Shown: piece after piece, positions 1 to 22,547 of the stretch | Numbering within the stretch: position 1 is the first letter of the stretch | Layout: the number at the start of each line of letters is the position of its first letter | Assembly: GCA_943735955.1 (NCBI GenBank) | Contig: OX030960.1 | Coordinates: 5,701,035 to 5,765,034, forward strand | Source of the DNA: Piscicola geometra | Taxonomy: Eukaryota; Annelida; Clitellata; Hirudinida; Piscicolidae | Length of the DNA: 64,000 bases | Direction: 5' to 3' | Notes under the pieces: generated by a model | Database searches by the model: none | Told to the model about the DNA's origin: nothing | The model's input: only the letters and a program-made list of their open reading frames with translations | Translations under genes and position numbers: made by a program

Positions 1-44
1 GTAATGTTATGAAAAGGAGAGCAAAGAGTAGCATGGAGTAATTA

Positions 45-3000
45 TTAAGAATGATAGGCTAAGTTAAAGTAATGAGTTTTCAGTTTGGCTTTGAAAGTCG
101 AAAATTGGTTGATGCTTCGAAGTGCATGTGGAAGGGCATTCCAAGTTGTTGGAGCTGCGTGACGGAATGCTCTTTTTGAGATGTTGTTTGTAGTGGATTC
201 TTGGTTGAGGAGAAGAGATGAAGATGAACGCAGTTGTTTGTTTGATGTTTTTTTAGTTATGAGTTTGCTGAGATATGACGGTATTGAGGTTTGAAGAATT
301 TTGAATGTGGTGATGGCTATTTTAAAGGATATTCGAAAGTCTATAGGAAGCCAGTGGAGTTTTATAAGATTTTCCTTTGATGATTGAACAAGGTGATGGC
401 CTGGGTAATCACAGTTGAGTGTGATTCTAGCCGCCTTGTTTAAAACTGATTGTAGACGATTTCTTTCTTGATTGGTGATATTATATAAAAGCGAGTTACA
501 GTAGTCAAGTCTGCTTAGTATTAGACATCGGGAAAGTGAGGCGGAGAGATCAGTAGTAATGAATGGGCGTATGTGTTTGATTGCTTTGAGATGATAGTGT
601 GATGATTGGATGATAGATGTGATGTGGTTTTCGAAAGTGAGTTTGCTGTCTAGGGTGACTCCGAGTATTTTGAGAGTGTTATTGATGGGGATTTTATCTG
701 AGTTGATGTTGACAGATGATATTGTGTTTAAACTATTTAATTGATAAGGGGTGCCTAGTTTTATTATTTCTGATTTAGTGGTGTTAAACTGGAGATAGTT
801 ATTGAGAAACCAAGTTTCCATGGTTTGTATGCAAGATGTGAGGTTACTAGTAGCTTGGTTGGATGTATTAGGTGTGATGAATTGAAGAAGTTGTATATCA
901 TCAGCATATTTATGGTAGGTTATATTGAATTGGTTGACTATATTTGAGATAGGTGAGATGTATGTGGTAAAAAGAAGCGGTCCAAGAACAGAGCCTTGAG
1001 GAACGCCGTGTTGTATATTGGTTGGTGATGAGATGTGTGTACCTAATTTAACTTGATAATGTCTATTTTCTAAATAAGATGACAGCCAGTTTAAAGCTGT
1101 TCCATCAACTCCAAATTCTTTATGAAGTCTGTTTATGAGGATGGAATGGCTGATGGTGTCGAAGGCTGCTGATAGGTCGAGTGATGCGAGGAGGGTGGTA
1201 TTTTTTGAGTCGCATCCGTTGAAAATGTGGTCAGTTAGATGGAGTAGGGCTGTTTCTGTAGAGTGGTAAGGTCTATAGGCTGATTGGTGACTAGGATAGT
1301 TTGGATTGGAGATGATGTGAGGTTGAAGTTGTTTTAATACGGCCCTTTCCATAGTTTTTGATATGGTGGACAGGTTGGAAATAGGTCGATAATTTGCTGG
1401 ATTGGTTGTGTCGAGGTTGGCTTTTTTTAATATTGGTGTAATTTGGGCTGCTTTGAAAGTAGATGGAAAACATCCTTCTTGGAAAGATAAGTTGACGAGC
1501 TGTGAGATGGCTTTTGACAATATTGAGCTACATTGTCTTATAACTTGGTGAGGAAAAGGATCTATGGGCAATGTCTTTGTGCATGTAGCATGAATGATTT
1601 GTAATATATCTTCAGATGTTGTTGGTTTAAAGTTAGATATGGGGTCAATGATGTTTTTTCTATGAGTGTGTATGAACTGTTCGTTTTGAGGTTGTGATAG
1701 GAGATTATCAATATTCTTATGAATATTTTCAAATTTGCTGCTGAAAAAGTTGTTGAAGATGGAAGCCATGTTTGTATTGCTTGAGTTGTTGGATGGATCA
1801 TTTTTTTGCCGGTGTAATAGTTTATTTAGATTTTGCCATAGAGTACGTGGGTTATTGGGTGAATCTATTTCCGTTTTAATTATTTCTATTCTTGATTTAA
1901 TAATTGCTTCTCTTGTTGATGCTTTAGCTTTATTATATAGTTGTTTATTAGAAGATGAAGGATCTTTGAAATAAGTTTTCTCAGCTTTCCTTCTGTGTCT
2001 TTTGACTCTAATTGCCTCCAGTGAAATATTGTGGCGATTTTGGTGTGATCGTCGTATGACTTTTGTTTGTAGTGGCGCATACTTATCTAATAGTTTGAGG
2101 ATGACCTTATTTATGTGTTCGACGTATTGGTCTGTAGTGCAACTCTTGCAATCTAATATTGAAGATGATTTGAGGTCAATATTGAAATTGATCCAGTCTA
2201 TTTTTTTGATCCTACGGTATTTAATTATGGTGCTGATAGGAATTGGCTTTATTAATGATAGGGTAGATGAAATGAGATGATGATCTGAAAATAGTGTTGG
2301 ATGTATAGAATGATTAGTGATGAAACTAGATGCGTTGATGCAGGTTATGAGTAGGTCGAGTGTATTGCCGTTTTCGTGAGTTGGTGCGTTTATGTGCTGA
2401 TATAGGTTGTATTCGTCGATGATATTTTGGAGCTTTTCATTAATTAGTGTGGTAGAGTTAGAAGTATGAGGAGCGTTAAAATCTCCACACAGGATTAAAT
2501 TAGAATTTAGGGAGGTTAATGAATCGATAAGTTGGGACAATTGTATGATGAAATTAGTGAGTGAGTTATTAGGTGGCCTATAAATAATGACTATGTGTAA
2601 AGGAGTTTGTGTATTAGTTAGTTTAATTATAAGATATTCATAATCTGGGGTTACTGCTGTTTTGACTACGGTGCACTTTATAGTGGCCTTATGTATGAAG
2701 GCTAGGCCGCCTCCCCTTTTGCCTTCATAAGTGCCCCTGTGACTGTGTGTTACGGAATACCCTGGTGGTGCTGAGTCATTCTTGATCGCTGTCGGAGCGT
2801 CTGAGGGTATCCATGTTTCTGTAAGACATAACATGTCTAGTTTATAGTCATTGATTAAGTCATGTAACAGGCCAGCTTTTTTAACGGCAGACCTGGTGTT
2901 TAAAGAACCCAGTTTTAGTTGCTTTAAACTTGCTGTTTTTTGTGTTGGTGAAGATTTTGAAGAGTTTGGTAGAGATGTATACGAGTTTGGCGGAGATATA

Positions 3001-3254
3001 GAGGAGTTTGATGGAGATTTAGCTAAGTTTGTTGGAGATATAGAGGAGATTGATGGAGATTTAGATGAATTTTAGTTTGATTTTGGTTTCCAGATTTTGC
3101 TGATGAATAATGTGTTTCGTAACTTTTTGTAGACTCGAGTGGTGATTTGAGAACGGATTTCAAGAAGTTGTGATGATGAGTAGGCTAATCTAGATGAAGT
3201 CATAGTTTGTATAATCTGATTAAATTTGATTAAGATCAAACGAGATGACCACAA
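45..3254 (-). mobile_element. CR1/L2-like non-LTR retrotransposon, endonuclease-reverse transcriptase ORF
   Basis: From the ATG at 2834 a 929-residue ORF runs to 45. It carries an apurinic-type endonuclease (LTETW, RRP-like YRPPNNS, CGDFNAPH, terminal SDHHL) followed by a reverse transcriptase (NYRPISNLS, HQSAYRPYHSTETALL, a QGSVLGPLLF motif and the catalytic YADD at residues 643-646, bases 897-908) and a C-terminal domain. These make it a CR1/L2/Jockey-type LINE ORF2, which nicks DNA and reverse-transcribes its own RNA at the target. The same frame stays open upstream of 2834 (KLGSLNTRSAVKKAG, typical endonuclease start) back to a TAA at 3072-3074. Beyond that TAA it is open again to 3254. 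So either the true start lies 3' of the TAA or the copy carries one nonsense mutation. The RT itself is uninterrupted. The element lies antisense to DENND1, probably in one of its introns. The 3' end runs to or past the window edge. Confidence 0.93.
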
Positions 3255-3613
3255 TCACAACCATCACAACCACAACTATCACAACCACAACCATCACTAC
3301 CATCATCACAACCATCACCATCACAACCACAACCATCACCACCATCATCACAACCACAACCATCACCATCATCACCACAACCACCATCACCACCATCATC
3401 ACAACCACAACCATCACCACCATCATTACAACCACAACCATCACCATCATCACTACAACCACAACCATCACCATCATCACCACAACCACAACCATCATCA
3501 CCATCATAATCACAACCATCACCACCATCATCACAACCATCACCACCATCATCACAACCACAACCATCACCATCATCACCACAACCACAACCATCACCAT
3601 CATCACCACAACA
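3240..3613. repeat. (CACAACCATCAC)n-type satellite before a splice acceptor
   Basis: About 370 bases of irregular CAC/AAC/CAT units with no G on the + strand. The tract ends directly at the ACAG acceptor of the first DENND1 exon in the window. It produces long spurious ORFs in several frames (His/Asn, Thr/Ile, Val/Met), which are not genes. Confidence 0.9.
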
Positions 3614-3614
3614 G

Positions 3615-6600
3615 GGGGTTACAGAAAGGCGTTCAAACACGTGGACGGGGAGGTGGTTTTCGACCAGGAGGCCTTTTTGGCCACACGCTCCAAGGCTTAC
3701 CACTCCATGCTGTCGCAGGCGCTGCAGGTGGCTGTTGTGGCTGTTGTGGTTGTGGTGGTAGTGGTTGTGGTGGTTGTAGTTGTGGTGGTATTGATGGTTG
3801 TGGTGGTAGTGGTGGTTGGTAAGGTCGTTGTTTGTGGTTGTTGAGATCGGTTGATGGTCGGTGTGGTGGTGGCCTTTGTGGTTGGTTGATGGTGGTGGTG
3901 TGGTTGTGGTGGTTGCTGCAGGTGGTGGTGGGGTAGGTGATTGGGTTTTTAATCTCTTTATGCATTAATTCACTGTGCATGAATAAACTTTGCATTCACT
4001 TTTCACTCATTCACTCGCATGCATCCATTCACAACGGCAGTTCCAGGCCTTCTTGCAGTTCATCGACGAGAAGTTGGTGGCGATGAACAACAACAACAAC
4101 AACAACAACAACAATAACAACAACAACAACAAACTTCTGTTGTTGAATGACGTCTTTGAAGAAGAGGTCACCAAGTACAATAACAAGAAGCAAGCCATTT
4201 CTGTGAGATGATGATGATTTATATGAAGAATTGTACATTTATGTTTTTCGGATGCTATTCTTTTTTCATAAATTATTTGTTTTTTAGCTTTTATTTTGGC
4301 CATAATTATAAACTGTGTATTTATTTATTTTCATTTTTGTGGCGCCTATTATGGAGTTTATCCATCTTGATTATACTCACAATCATTTCAGAAATCCACC
4401 GCCAAGTTCTACTCCAAGGCGAAAACAAAAGACAAGGCAGAAAGGGCGCCAAAGCAGACAGAAACAGAGAACAATAGAGAAACGCAAGGACACAAACCTC
4501 TAGACGTGCATTCAGACGCAAGTGGCAACACGCTTGAAGATGCCGAAGACATTTACGTGAGTGAGAAAGAGATCGAGGAGGTGAAGGCGAAGTCGAAGTG
4601 GCTCTTCAAGAACAAGTTCTCCACCGTCTTCGAGAACATCTTCCCCCGTCTCAGGTCGTCTGCAATTCGTTTGTGCATGCATGCTGCCTTCATTGATATT
4701 TAATGTTTCGTGCATGAGCGAGTTTCTTGAATTACAATTAAAACGAAAAAAACGTAAAATTGTAGTCCATCTTTTCTAATTTAGTTTCACTCAATCACAA
4801 TTTCTAAACATGCTCTCCAAATCCTTTAACTGTGTAACCTGATTTATTATAATAATAATAATTATTATTATTATTAACCGAGTGGTCTTGAAGCTCGGGT
4901 TTACGACACGTTAATAATATTTGCCGTTGTGTTGTATTTTATTGTGTTGTCTTTTATTGTACTGTATTGTATTGTGTTTTATTGTATTTTATTGCATTTT
5001 ATTGTATTGTATTTTATTGCATTGTATTATAACTTAAACCAATCACTCCATGGAGCTTCCACACCACAAAACACACCAGCCTCAAGAAGTCTCCCAAGAT
5101 TAAGGACCTCAGTTGTCTCACCCAGTCCACCATCGTCCAACCTGTTAGTGCTCCTCTTCTTCTTCTCGCATGTCAGAATCTGACATTGTCAAATCCTTGT
5201 GTTTTTGTCGGTGTGCAAACAGTCGTTTTTAAATTATTATTTTTTTTTATCAATATATTAATTGCACAATTGTTTTTTCAAAATCATTAATTTAAATTAT
5301 TCAATAATTAAGGATGGCAAATATTTAAAATTCAGAACGAGGCTACCATACAAAATTGTGATTTTTTTCGTTCACAAAATTACTCGGATACCTAAATAAT
5401 TAACCGGGTATTCGGATACCCGTTCTAATAACTAAATTAATTATCCTAATCCTAATTAATTATCCTAAGTTATTATCTTCTCATATTCACTATTCAAAAA
5501 ATCAATTGATTTCATAAGTTGATCTATTATCATCACTATTATTAACCCATTAATCCTTTTTCAGGATTCTGAAGACTTGTACGAAAGAGTGAGGGACTAC
5601 AGGGGCTACTGGAACCACAAAAACACCTCCGCCAACACTCTCGACGACGCATCAAGGGTTTGTTCTTGTGGTGCTGGTGCTCTAGTCTTTATTAACTATT
5701 TTTTTATGCCTATTTTTATTTTTTTTATTAGTCTATTTTTCCTATTTTTTAAATATAAATAATAATAATGATTATAATACTAATTATAATTAATGTTCCA
5801 ATTTTAATTATAATAATAAAATTTTATTATTATTATTTCAGTAAGAAAAATTATTATTATTATCATCATTATTATTTTTATTATTACCCTGCACCCCCCC
5901 ATGCACAGATAAGTGCTGACTTTGAGAGCTTCTCCTCCTACAAGAGTCCCTCCCTCTCGTCCATCGGTTCACCCCTCCTCGACCGACGTAAGGATGATGA
6001 TGATGAAGAGGAGGAAGAGGAGGAGGAGGAGGAGGATGATGGTGATGATGAAGAGGAGGAGGAGGAGGAGGAGGATGATGGTGATGATGATGAGAAAGAG
6101 GAGAAGGATAATGGTGCTGATGATGTCGATGTCGATGTCGATGATGATGGTGATGAGGACGAAGAGGATAATTATGATGATGATTATAATGATGATGATG
6201 ATAATAATGATGATGCCGATGATGATGGTGACGATTTTATCTTTCCAAGATTCGAATAATAAATAGATAAAATTCCTACAGGTGAGACAAGCGATAAAAA
6301 CGGAAATTCATTTTCGGAGAAGTTTAAAGACGGAGATGTCGAAAACGTCGCTGACGCCAAAGAGCACAAAAACCTCATCAAGAACAGGAGTTTGAGTTCG
6401 TCACTGCTGTTGGATGTCAGCCCTGGGGGGAGGAGGAGAGACGCCGAAGAGAGAGAGTATGGGAGGAAGGGCGCGAAAGGAGGGGATAGTGGAGGTGAGA
6501 GGAACTTCAGAGGAGGCTCCGAAAGGCATGACGCCTTACGCAAGAGTGGTGGAGGAGGAGGGGAACTAATTGAGAGTGGGGAATTGATGGAAAGTGGGGA

Positions 6601-8779
6601 AGAACAGAGCACGTACAAAAGCTTCAAGAAGGCAGACAACACAGCCTCCCTTGACAACAACAACAACTACATTCGTCTCAACGACTACAGCAGTCTGCAT
6701 GGAAACAAACTGAAGGTGCAACAGCTGATCGAGAAGTTCGAGTCTCCACGCAGCAGCAACTGTTACAACAGCAACAACTCCAGCATCCTCTCCCTCTCCT
6801 ACCCTGGCACCTACTTCACTAACCACAAAAGCAACAACAACTGCAACACTGCGTTCAGAAACACCAGCATCCGAGGCGTCAACAAAAGCAATAACATCAA
6901 AGTGCCCAAAGTTCCAAACCCAGTTTCCGAACTGATTTTGAGTAAGACCTTATGCCTGCAGAGCTCAACAGAAGAATGGAAGAAGAGGAAATCTCCCAAC
7001 ACTGTGCTACACTTGCCCATCACCAATCTTTCAGAACGCATGGATAAACTGAAGATAAAAAAAGACACTGAAACCCGCTCTAATTTCTTCAGGCCCTTGA
7101 ACGAACAAGCCTCTAAAACGACCATTGGTGTCATTGACAAGTTCGAAGTTGTCGCCGCCAAGACCACAAGGAGACAGGAGTCGCGCTCGTTGAAACATAC
7201 GTCTGTCTCCACGCCATTGAAGGCGATTGAAGCCACTTCGAACAGTGCCATACTGCCCAGTAACACCTCCACCACTGCCAACTTATCCGCAGAGGCTGGT
7301 GGAGTTCAAGAAGACACAAACACTCCCCAGGTGTCGCGTGAAAGGGTCACTACGTTCAGAACATGTTCAACAAAACAAGATCTTACCAGCTACAACCGAG
7401 ATTCCACTGCTGCAGGCAATGGAAACAACAACGATGATGACCAGTACCGATGCATAGGACTTCGACTGAGTAGGAAGGTGCAAAATCCATTAGCTACGCC
7501 TTCGAAAACGGTTGAAAAATCCGAAGTGGTCATAAAATTGAGAAGCCCCTCCCAACGCTCACTACGGCTTTCACCCTTTTGCTCCATCACTGAACATCCA
7601 TTTTCCACCCCACCACACACCTCTCCACCCACCAAGCAAACTTTACTCACCCCTCCTCTCTGCAAATCTTCCCAACCAGATGTCTTCACCGCGAACGTTT
7701 ACAATTTATCTGCAAATTACACCCCCAAAGATTCGCCAACGTCTTCTTCTCCACTAACTACAATCTCTTCTCTGTCGCCCTTCGCAGCCACCCCCTTCTC
7801 ACCGCCCACCGTCGCTGCTTCTTCCACCGATCACACACCCACTAAATCAATCAATAAAGCCCTCAAACCTCGTCACTTCACCGTCCCCAACAACAACCAC
7901 CATGCCCACCACGACCCTTCCCCAGCCACACTCATGCACCAATCATCCACCACGTCATCGTCATCAGGAACACCAAGGTCGTGTCTGGCGAGGAGAATGG
8001 CCTTCAAGGTCACTCAGGGGTCATCGTCCGACTCGCAAAGGTCAACCTTCAGGTCATCGCATCTTTCCCGCCAATCGAAAGATGGCGAAGATGAGAAAGA
8101 GGATGAGGAGGATGGTGGTTTCAGGAACCCCATCATGAGTTCTGTCAGGAAGCACTCGACTTTCAAGGAAAAGAATCTTCTGGAATCGAAGCTTTCCTAC
8201 CTGGACAAGGATCTGATCCAGGCTGAGGCTGACTTGAACGGGGAAGCGCAAGGAATCTACGCAGACGCCGTCGACTGGGGCTTCGAAGTGGTCGAGGAGG
8301 TGCGCCAGAGGGGCAGGGCGGGGGCCAAGACCGGATGTGGTTTTGACGAGAGATCAAGAAGAAGGAAAGGTCAAGATGGGGTTGTCGATTCTAGAGTAGG
8401 TTATCCCAAGAAAGTAGAAGATTCTGAGGAGTTCCACTCAAGAACGAAAGGCCGCCTAACGAAAAGCATGAAGAAGGAGAGGAGACAGCGACATAAAGAC
8501 ATCAAGAGCCTCACTCTGGACGTCAACGTGAAGCCTCCCATCACCAGCCAGTCATCCTCCTCCTCATCCTCCTTCTACACTCCTCCTGCAGCAGATGATG
8601 GTGGTGCGGCTGATGATGATGCTGTGATCGAAGTCAGTCCGGGTAGTACTTTCTTGGGTAACAGAAGTCTCTCAAACCAAAAGGAGTCCTTCTACTCGGT
8701 CCACTCTCACTTTCCCACCCTCATTCCACCTGAAAGCACCAAAAACACCTTTTGTGATAATGGTAGCAGTGACATTTGA
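3615..8779 (+). CDS. DENND1/connecdenn-family Rab35 GEF, C-terminal 1,089 residues (partial)
   Basis: Exons 3615-3727, 4041-4202, 4392-4654, 5080-5143, 5565-5657, 5909-5987 and 6282-8779; all phases agree and the stop is TGA 8777-8779. The first two exons give GYRKAFKHVDGEVVF, FQAFLQFIDEKL and DVFEEEV, which match the end of the DENN/dDENN module of DENND1 proteins (human DENND1A also has a DVFEEE motif). Connecdenns exchange nucleotide on Rab35 at clathrin-coated and endosomal membranes and bind AP-2 and clathrin through a long disordered tail. Here the last exon is an 832-codon Ser/Pro/Lys-rich disordered tail. I saw no certain AP-2 or clathrin motif in it. A 15-Asn run (4086-4130) interrupts the dDENN region. 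The N-terminal DENN exons lie left of the window. Family assignment is firm from the dDENN exons; the small exons 5080-5143 and 5565-5657 rest on phase and splice sites. Confidence 0.8.
3728..3940. repeat. G/T-rich repeat starting at a DENND1 splice donor
   Basis: Irregular TGTGGT/GGTTGT units begin at the GTGGCTG donor that follows the exon ending at 3727. They hold no stop in one sense frame, so retention of this intron would add Val-rich sequence. Confidence 0.85.
4873..5035 (+). repeat. SINE 3' end with (ATTGT)n tail
   Basis: GAGTGGTCTTGAAGCTCGG, then a TTACGACACGTTAATAA segment, resembles the 3' body of the SINE at 54460-54640 and the fragment at 25465-25535. It is followed by about 100 bases of ATTGT/ATTTT units that look like its tail. 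It sits in a DENND1 intron. Confidence 0.55.
5988..6281. repeat. GAT/GAG tract in DENND1 intron
   Basis: The tract lies between the GTAAGG donor (after 5987) and the CCTACAG acceptor (before 6282). It is GATGATGAAGAGG-like and stays open in the exon's frame to a TAA at 6257-6259, so it could encode an Asp/Glu-rich tail if retained. Phase across the splice (C + GT) restores the downstream reading frame, so I treat it as intron. A separate (ATT/AAT)n tract lies at 5758-5880, just upstream. Confidence 0.75.
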
Positions 8780-11700
8780 AGATTATAATTTATTTTTTAA
8801 ACTTTTAACTTTTCAGCATATGCCTTCAAAATATTTTCGTATTTATGATGCATTTTGAAATCATAAATTACACTAAAATGTTTTGAAGTTAAATTTTGAA
8901 AATTTGTTGAGTATATTTGTATTATAAACAATGAAAATACACCTTCAAAGACTATTGAATATTGCTTTTTCAACTACTTCTACCAGATAATTGTTTTGAC
9001 TTTTTATGTAAAGTTTGTTAACTTTATTTTTACATTCTATGTCCGAAATTACTGATTTTTTATGTCATATGAATTTTGTTTCTTGGGAATTTTCACAAAC
9101 TACATTCCTATACAGTATAGTCTATATTTCGCCATTTCTATTCTTTGCTTCAAATCAAATTTCATGCATTTAAACTTCATTTTATATATATATATTTTTC
9201 CTTTTATATATCTGAAAAATTAAATAGTTCAAAAATAGTTTTTTTTATATATATTTTTGAAAAGTTGTTTTTATAAATACAGAAAAATAATTCCATTTTC
9301 ACCGGTGCTGTTTAAGACGTATCGAAGAGACCGAGATTTTAGTTCTTACTTGTAGCTTTTTGATGTTCAGTTCACATTTCAAAGGAGGCAACCTCCAAAA
9401 TATTCATAAAGTGTTTCGAAAAAGACCCCGAGAAGAGCGTGAAATGTATTTGATACGGTTCTATGAAGCGTCGCAAAAAAACTTTTAACATATTTTTTAA
9501 TGAATACGAAATCTTTTTTAATATAGCTAATAATTTTAAAGCATACAAATTAAGGTAATTAGCTAATTAGCGAGCTAATTAATATGACGAGAGCAGACGA
9601 ATACACACTTGGAATGTGGTGGTGTCAGAAGGCGCGAATGTTAAAGAAATGTCATGGATAAGGTGATGAATTAACTTCTGGTATGAAAAAGAAGAATGCG
9701 ATTTACAATAAACTAAAAGTTTTTATTCAATAAATAAATATTTTTACTACTTTAACTAAATCGCTAAATTAATGAGCCAAATGGAGAAATATACCATCAA
9801 ATTCAACTTTAAACAAATAGGATGAAATTTTTCTGAAATAACTATATTTTTCTAAAATAACTATAAATAATTATATTGTTCTAAAGTAACTATAAATAAC
9901 TATATTTTTCTAAAATAACTTCTTAAACAAATAAATATAATTTAAAATTAAATTCAATTTAATTTCACAAAATATTATAACTTCCCATCTGCTTAACCAC
10001 GCCTCAGTTTAAGAAGTACACATAAACAAGACAAACATTTATGCCAATTTGTGATCACAAACCTGAATTGTTACGGTAAAACTAAGGCGTAACGAAAAGC
10101 AGTAATTTATTAAATTCTCGCATACAAATAATCATCACCATGGTGGTCGTCATTTTCATCATCTTCATCACAATCATCATCATCATCATCTTAGCAGTCG
10201 CCATGCTCGTCATCATCATCACCATCATGTGGGGGTACATAGGAAGAATGATAATAAAGTAGGAATGAGGGCTTGTTCATGGTGAAGTGGAAGAGCCGAA
10301 AAAACATGGAAGAGATTGTAATAGAATCATGGAGGAAGGGATGAATGGAAATTGTAGAATAATTTCAACAAATAAATGGGAAACTTGAGAAGATGTGTCA
10401 CTGCTATGCCGTGATGACTAAGATTGGTAGGAATTCAAAAAACCACCACAACTGTATTATGTGGTCTATATCTACACCAGGCCATCCCTTCTTCAGCTTG
10501 AGAAAAATATATATTGTATGTGACATAGCAGGAGAAAGCAAATTAAGTGGTCATGTCTAACACAAAATATCTTTTCAGTAAACATTGAAAATGGTCTAAA
10601 TTCCCCTTATAAAGAGGAACTTGAGATTTAATTGAAATGAGACATCAAGCATAAACTCCATTCTACATATCAATATATCATATCATACATATCATTCTAC
10701 ATATACTGAGGCGTCTAAGGTAGGTTCGATCCCCTTTGCTCATGCTATGCAATTGCTTTACAATGCAAAAAAATGTGCTTAAAATGTCATTTAAAAAAAA
10801 TTCTAGTAGAGACCACCTCAAAAAATATTGAATTAAACCACTGGCAAGGTTAAAACGATTTTATATTTATCCCATAGTTATGTATTAGGCCATTATGGTA
10901 TGCATATTTATAAATATATATTTATAAACACATAAATTGATGAAACAATAAATATATATAATAAAATTTAATAAATATTTGTACATTTTCAATGTAATTA
11001 TGCTTTTCAAAGGGATCACATGGGTCAGCAACAACAACAACAATCTTAAACACAAAATATATTATTTTATTATTTTTATTTACTTGTTATGGAGATTAGA
11101 GAAATAACTTATTATTATTATTAGTATATATATATTATTAATATTATTATTTCTAATAATTAATTAATAAAAATCACAATCGGTAGAAAAACATCACCAG
11201 AATATCAGCTCGTAAGTGAAGGCAAATACAAGGCATAAAAACAACCTAAACAACTTCAATTTCAACAACTAAAATAACAGCAACAACTACACAAACTACA
11301 ACAAGAACAACAACTTCAATTACAAAAACTACAACACCAAATACAACAACAACAACTACAACAACAGATACTACAAAAACTACAACAAGAACAACAGCAA
11401 ATTAAACAACAACAAAGACTAAAATGCTCATCAATGTGGCGCAGAAGCGAGAGAGTCTAGAGACCACATGTCGATGGAAAAGGGGTAATGGGTGGATGAG
11501 TGGATGGAGGAGTGTAGAGAAGGGTGGAAGAAATGCATAGAATAAAGAAATGAAGGGAGACTGGCGTGTAATTCAAGTTTTAGAATGGTAACAAAGGCAT
11601 TGGGAAGGCGAAAGGCAAAACGACGACCCGTCGAATGCAGTGATGATAATGATTATGAAATTTGTGATTAATAAAGGTCAAAAAAAGATTGAAATGAATA

Positions 11701-12780
11701 ATGGGACATGCAAATCGAAATCCTCGATACAAATATTTAGGATCCGAGAACACATACCCATACAAAAATGTATACACGCAGAAACACACATCTGAAGTTC
11801 TACCTACAAAGTAGGACAGAACACACATTTACCACCACCTATCACAGTCCTTTAAATGATTCCCTAATTCACCGAAGCAATTGAGCCTATTTAAAATATC
11901 ATCATTATCACCACCACCCCCAGCATTATCATCATCACCACCACCCTCATCATCATCATCATCATCATCCTTTAGATATCACTATCAGGAGGCTCTTCCT
12001 CTCCCTCCACCTCGTCCTTTTCCACCAACCAAGCCTTCTCTGCTAAATCCTTATTCACATTATCCCACTTCCATTTTTGTGTTTTCTGGTGGTGTTGATG
12101 GTGATAAAAATTAAATTTAAAACCTTAAAATATGATATTCAAAGTTTTTGTTGTTGTCTATACTGTTCACAGCCTGACAGACGCAGGCCATATTACAATG
12201 TTTCTGAGAACCATGATTCTTAAGCGTCAGAGACGCCACTCCACACGACGTACACATCTCTCAATGCATACGTCGCAAATACCGTATCATATACACCAGG
12301 CAAATGATAGTTCACGGTTGTTCGTCAGGTTTCGAACAGGCAACCTTTAAGGTGCAAGTCTGACGTCTACCATCTAAGCCATCCCCGCTCCCCAAAGTAA
12401 CAAATCATTTTAAAGAAAAAAACAAGAACTTGAAGATGAAAAAATCAAAAGATTATCATTTAAAATAAATTTTAACAAACCATAACTACAACATAGCAAC
12501 CACTAAATCCAACCGACAACACACCCTAACAAGCACATAAACAACCCAAAACAACCACAACAACTCCAACGACAACCACACACAAAAAACCACAAAAAAC
12601 AACAGCCACAACAACCCCAACCACAACAACTCCAACCACTCCACAAAAACCAAAACAACCACCCCCAACAAAACGCCCAGCAACCCAATAAAACACCCAC
12701 TCAACAACACCAAGCCACCCCACAACACTCCACCCCCACAAACCCCACAACAACAACAACAACAACAAACAACAAGCTAC
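8780..12780. other. Convergent 3' flanks of DENND1 and GALNT10, no gene recognised
   Basis: A+T-rich sequence. It includes a CAT-rich patch (10135-10230), CAA-rich patches (11030-11050, 11270-11420), a CA/AAC-rich patch (12480-12770) and the SINE at 12130-12400. It should hold the last GALNT10 exon (about the final 10-20 residues) and both 3' UTRs. I could not place that exon. Confidence 0.7.
12130..12400 (-). repeat. tRNA-derived SINE
   Basis: On the minus strand an A-box-like TGGCTTAGATGGTAGACG (12366-12386) is followed about 30 bases later by a B-box-like GTTCGAAACC (12328-12337). This is the internal RNA polymerase III promoter spacing of a tRNA. The acceptor and T arms do not pair well, so it is a tRNA-related SINE head rather than a working tRNA. 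An unrelated body of about 190 bases follows to about 12130. Confidence 0.6.

Positions 12781-22547
<9,767 letters not shown>

Noticed and set aside
3220..3844. Overlapping ORFs of poly-His/Asn, poly-Thr/Ile and poly-Val/Met
   Set aside because: They are six-frame readings of one low-complexity CAC/AAC repeat. Only the 3' end (GYRKAF...) is a real DENND1 exon.
10715..10735. tRNA-like GGTTCGATCCC motif
   Set aside because: B-box-like only; no A box at the right dist­ance and no cloverleaf.
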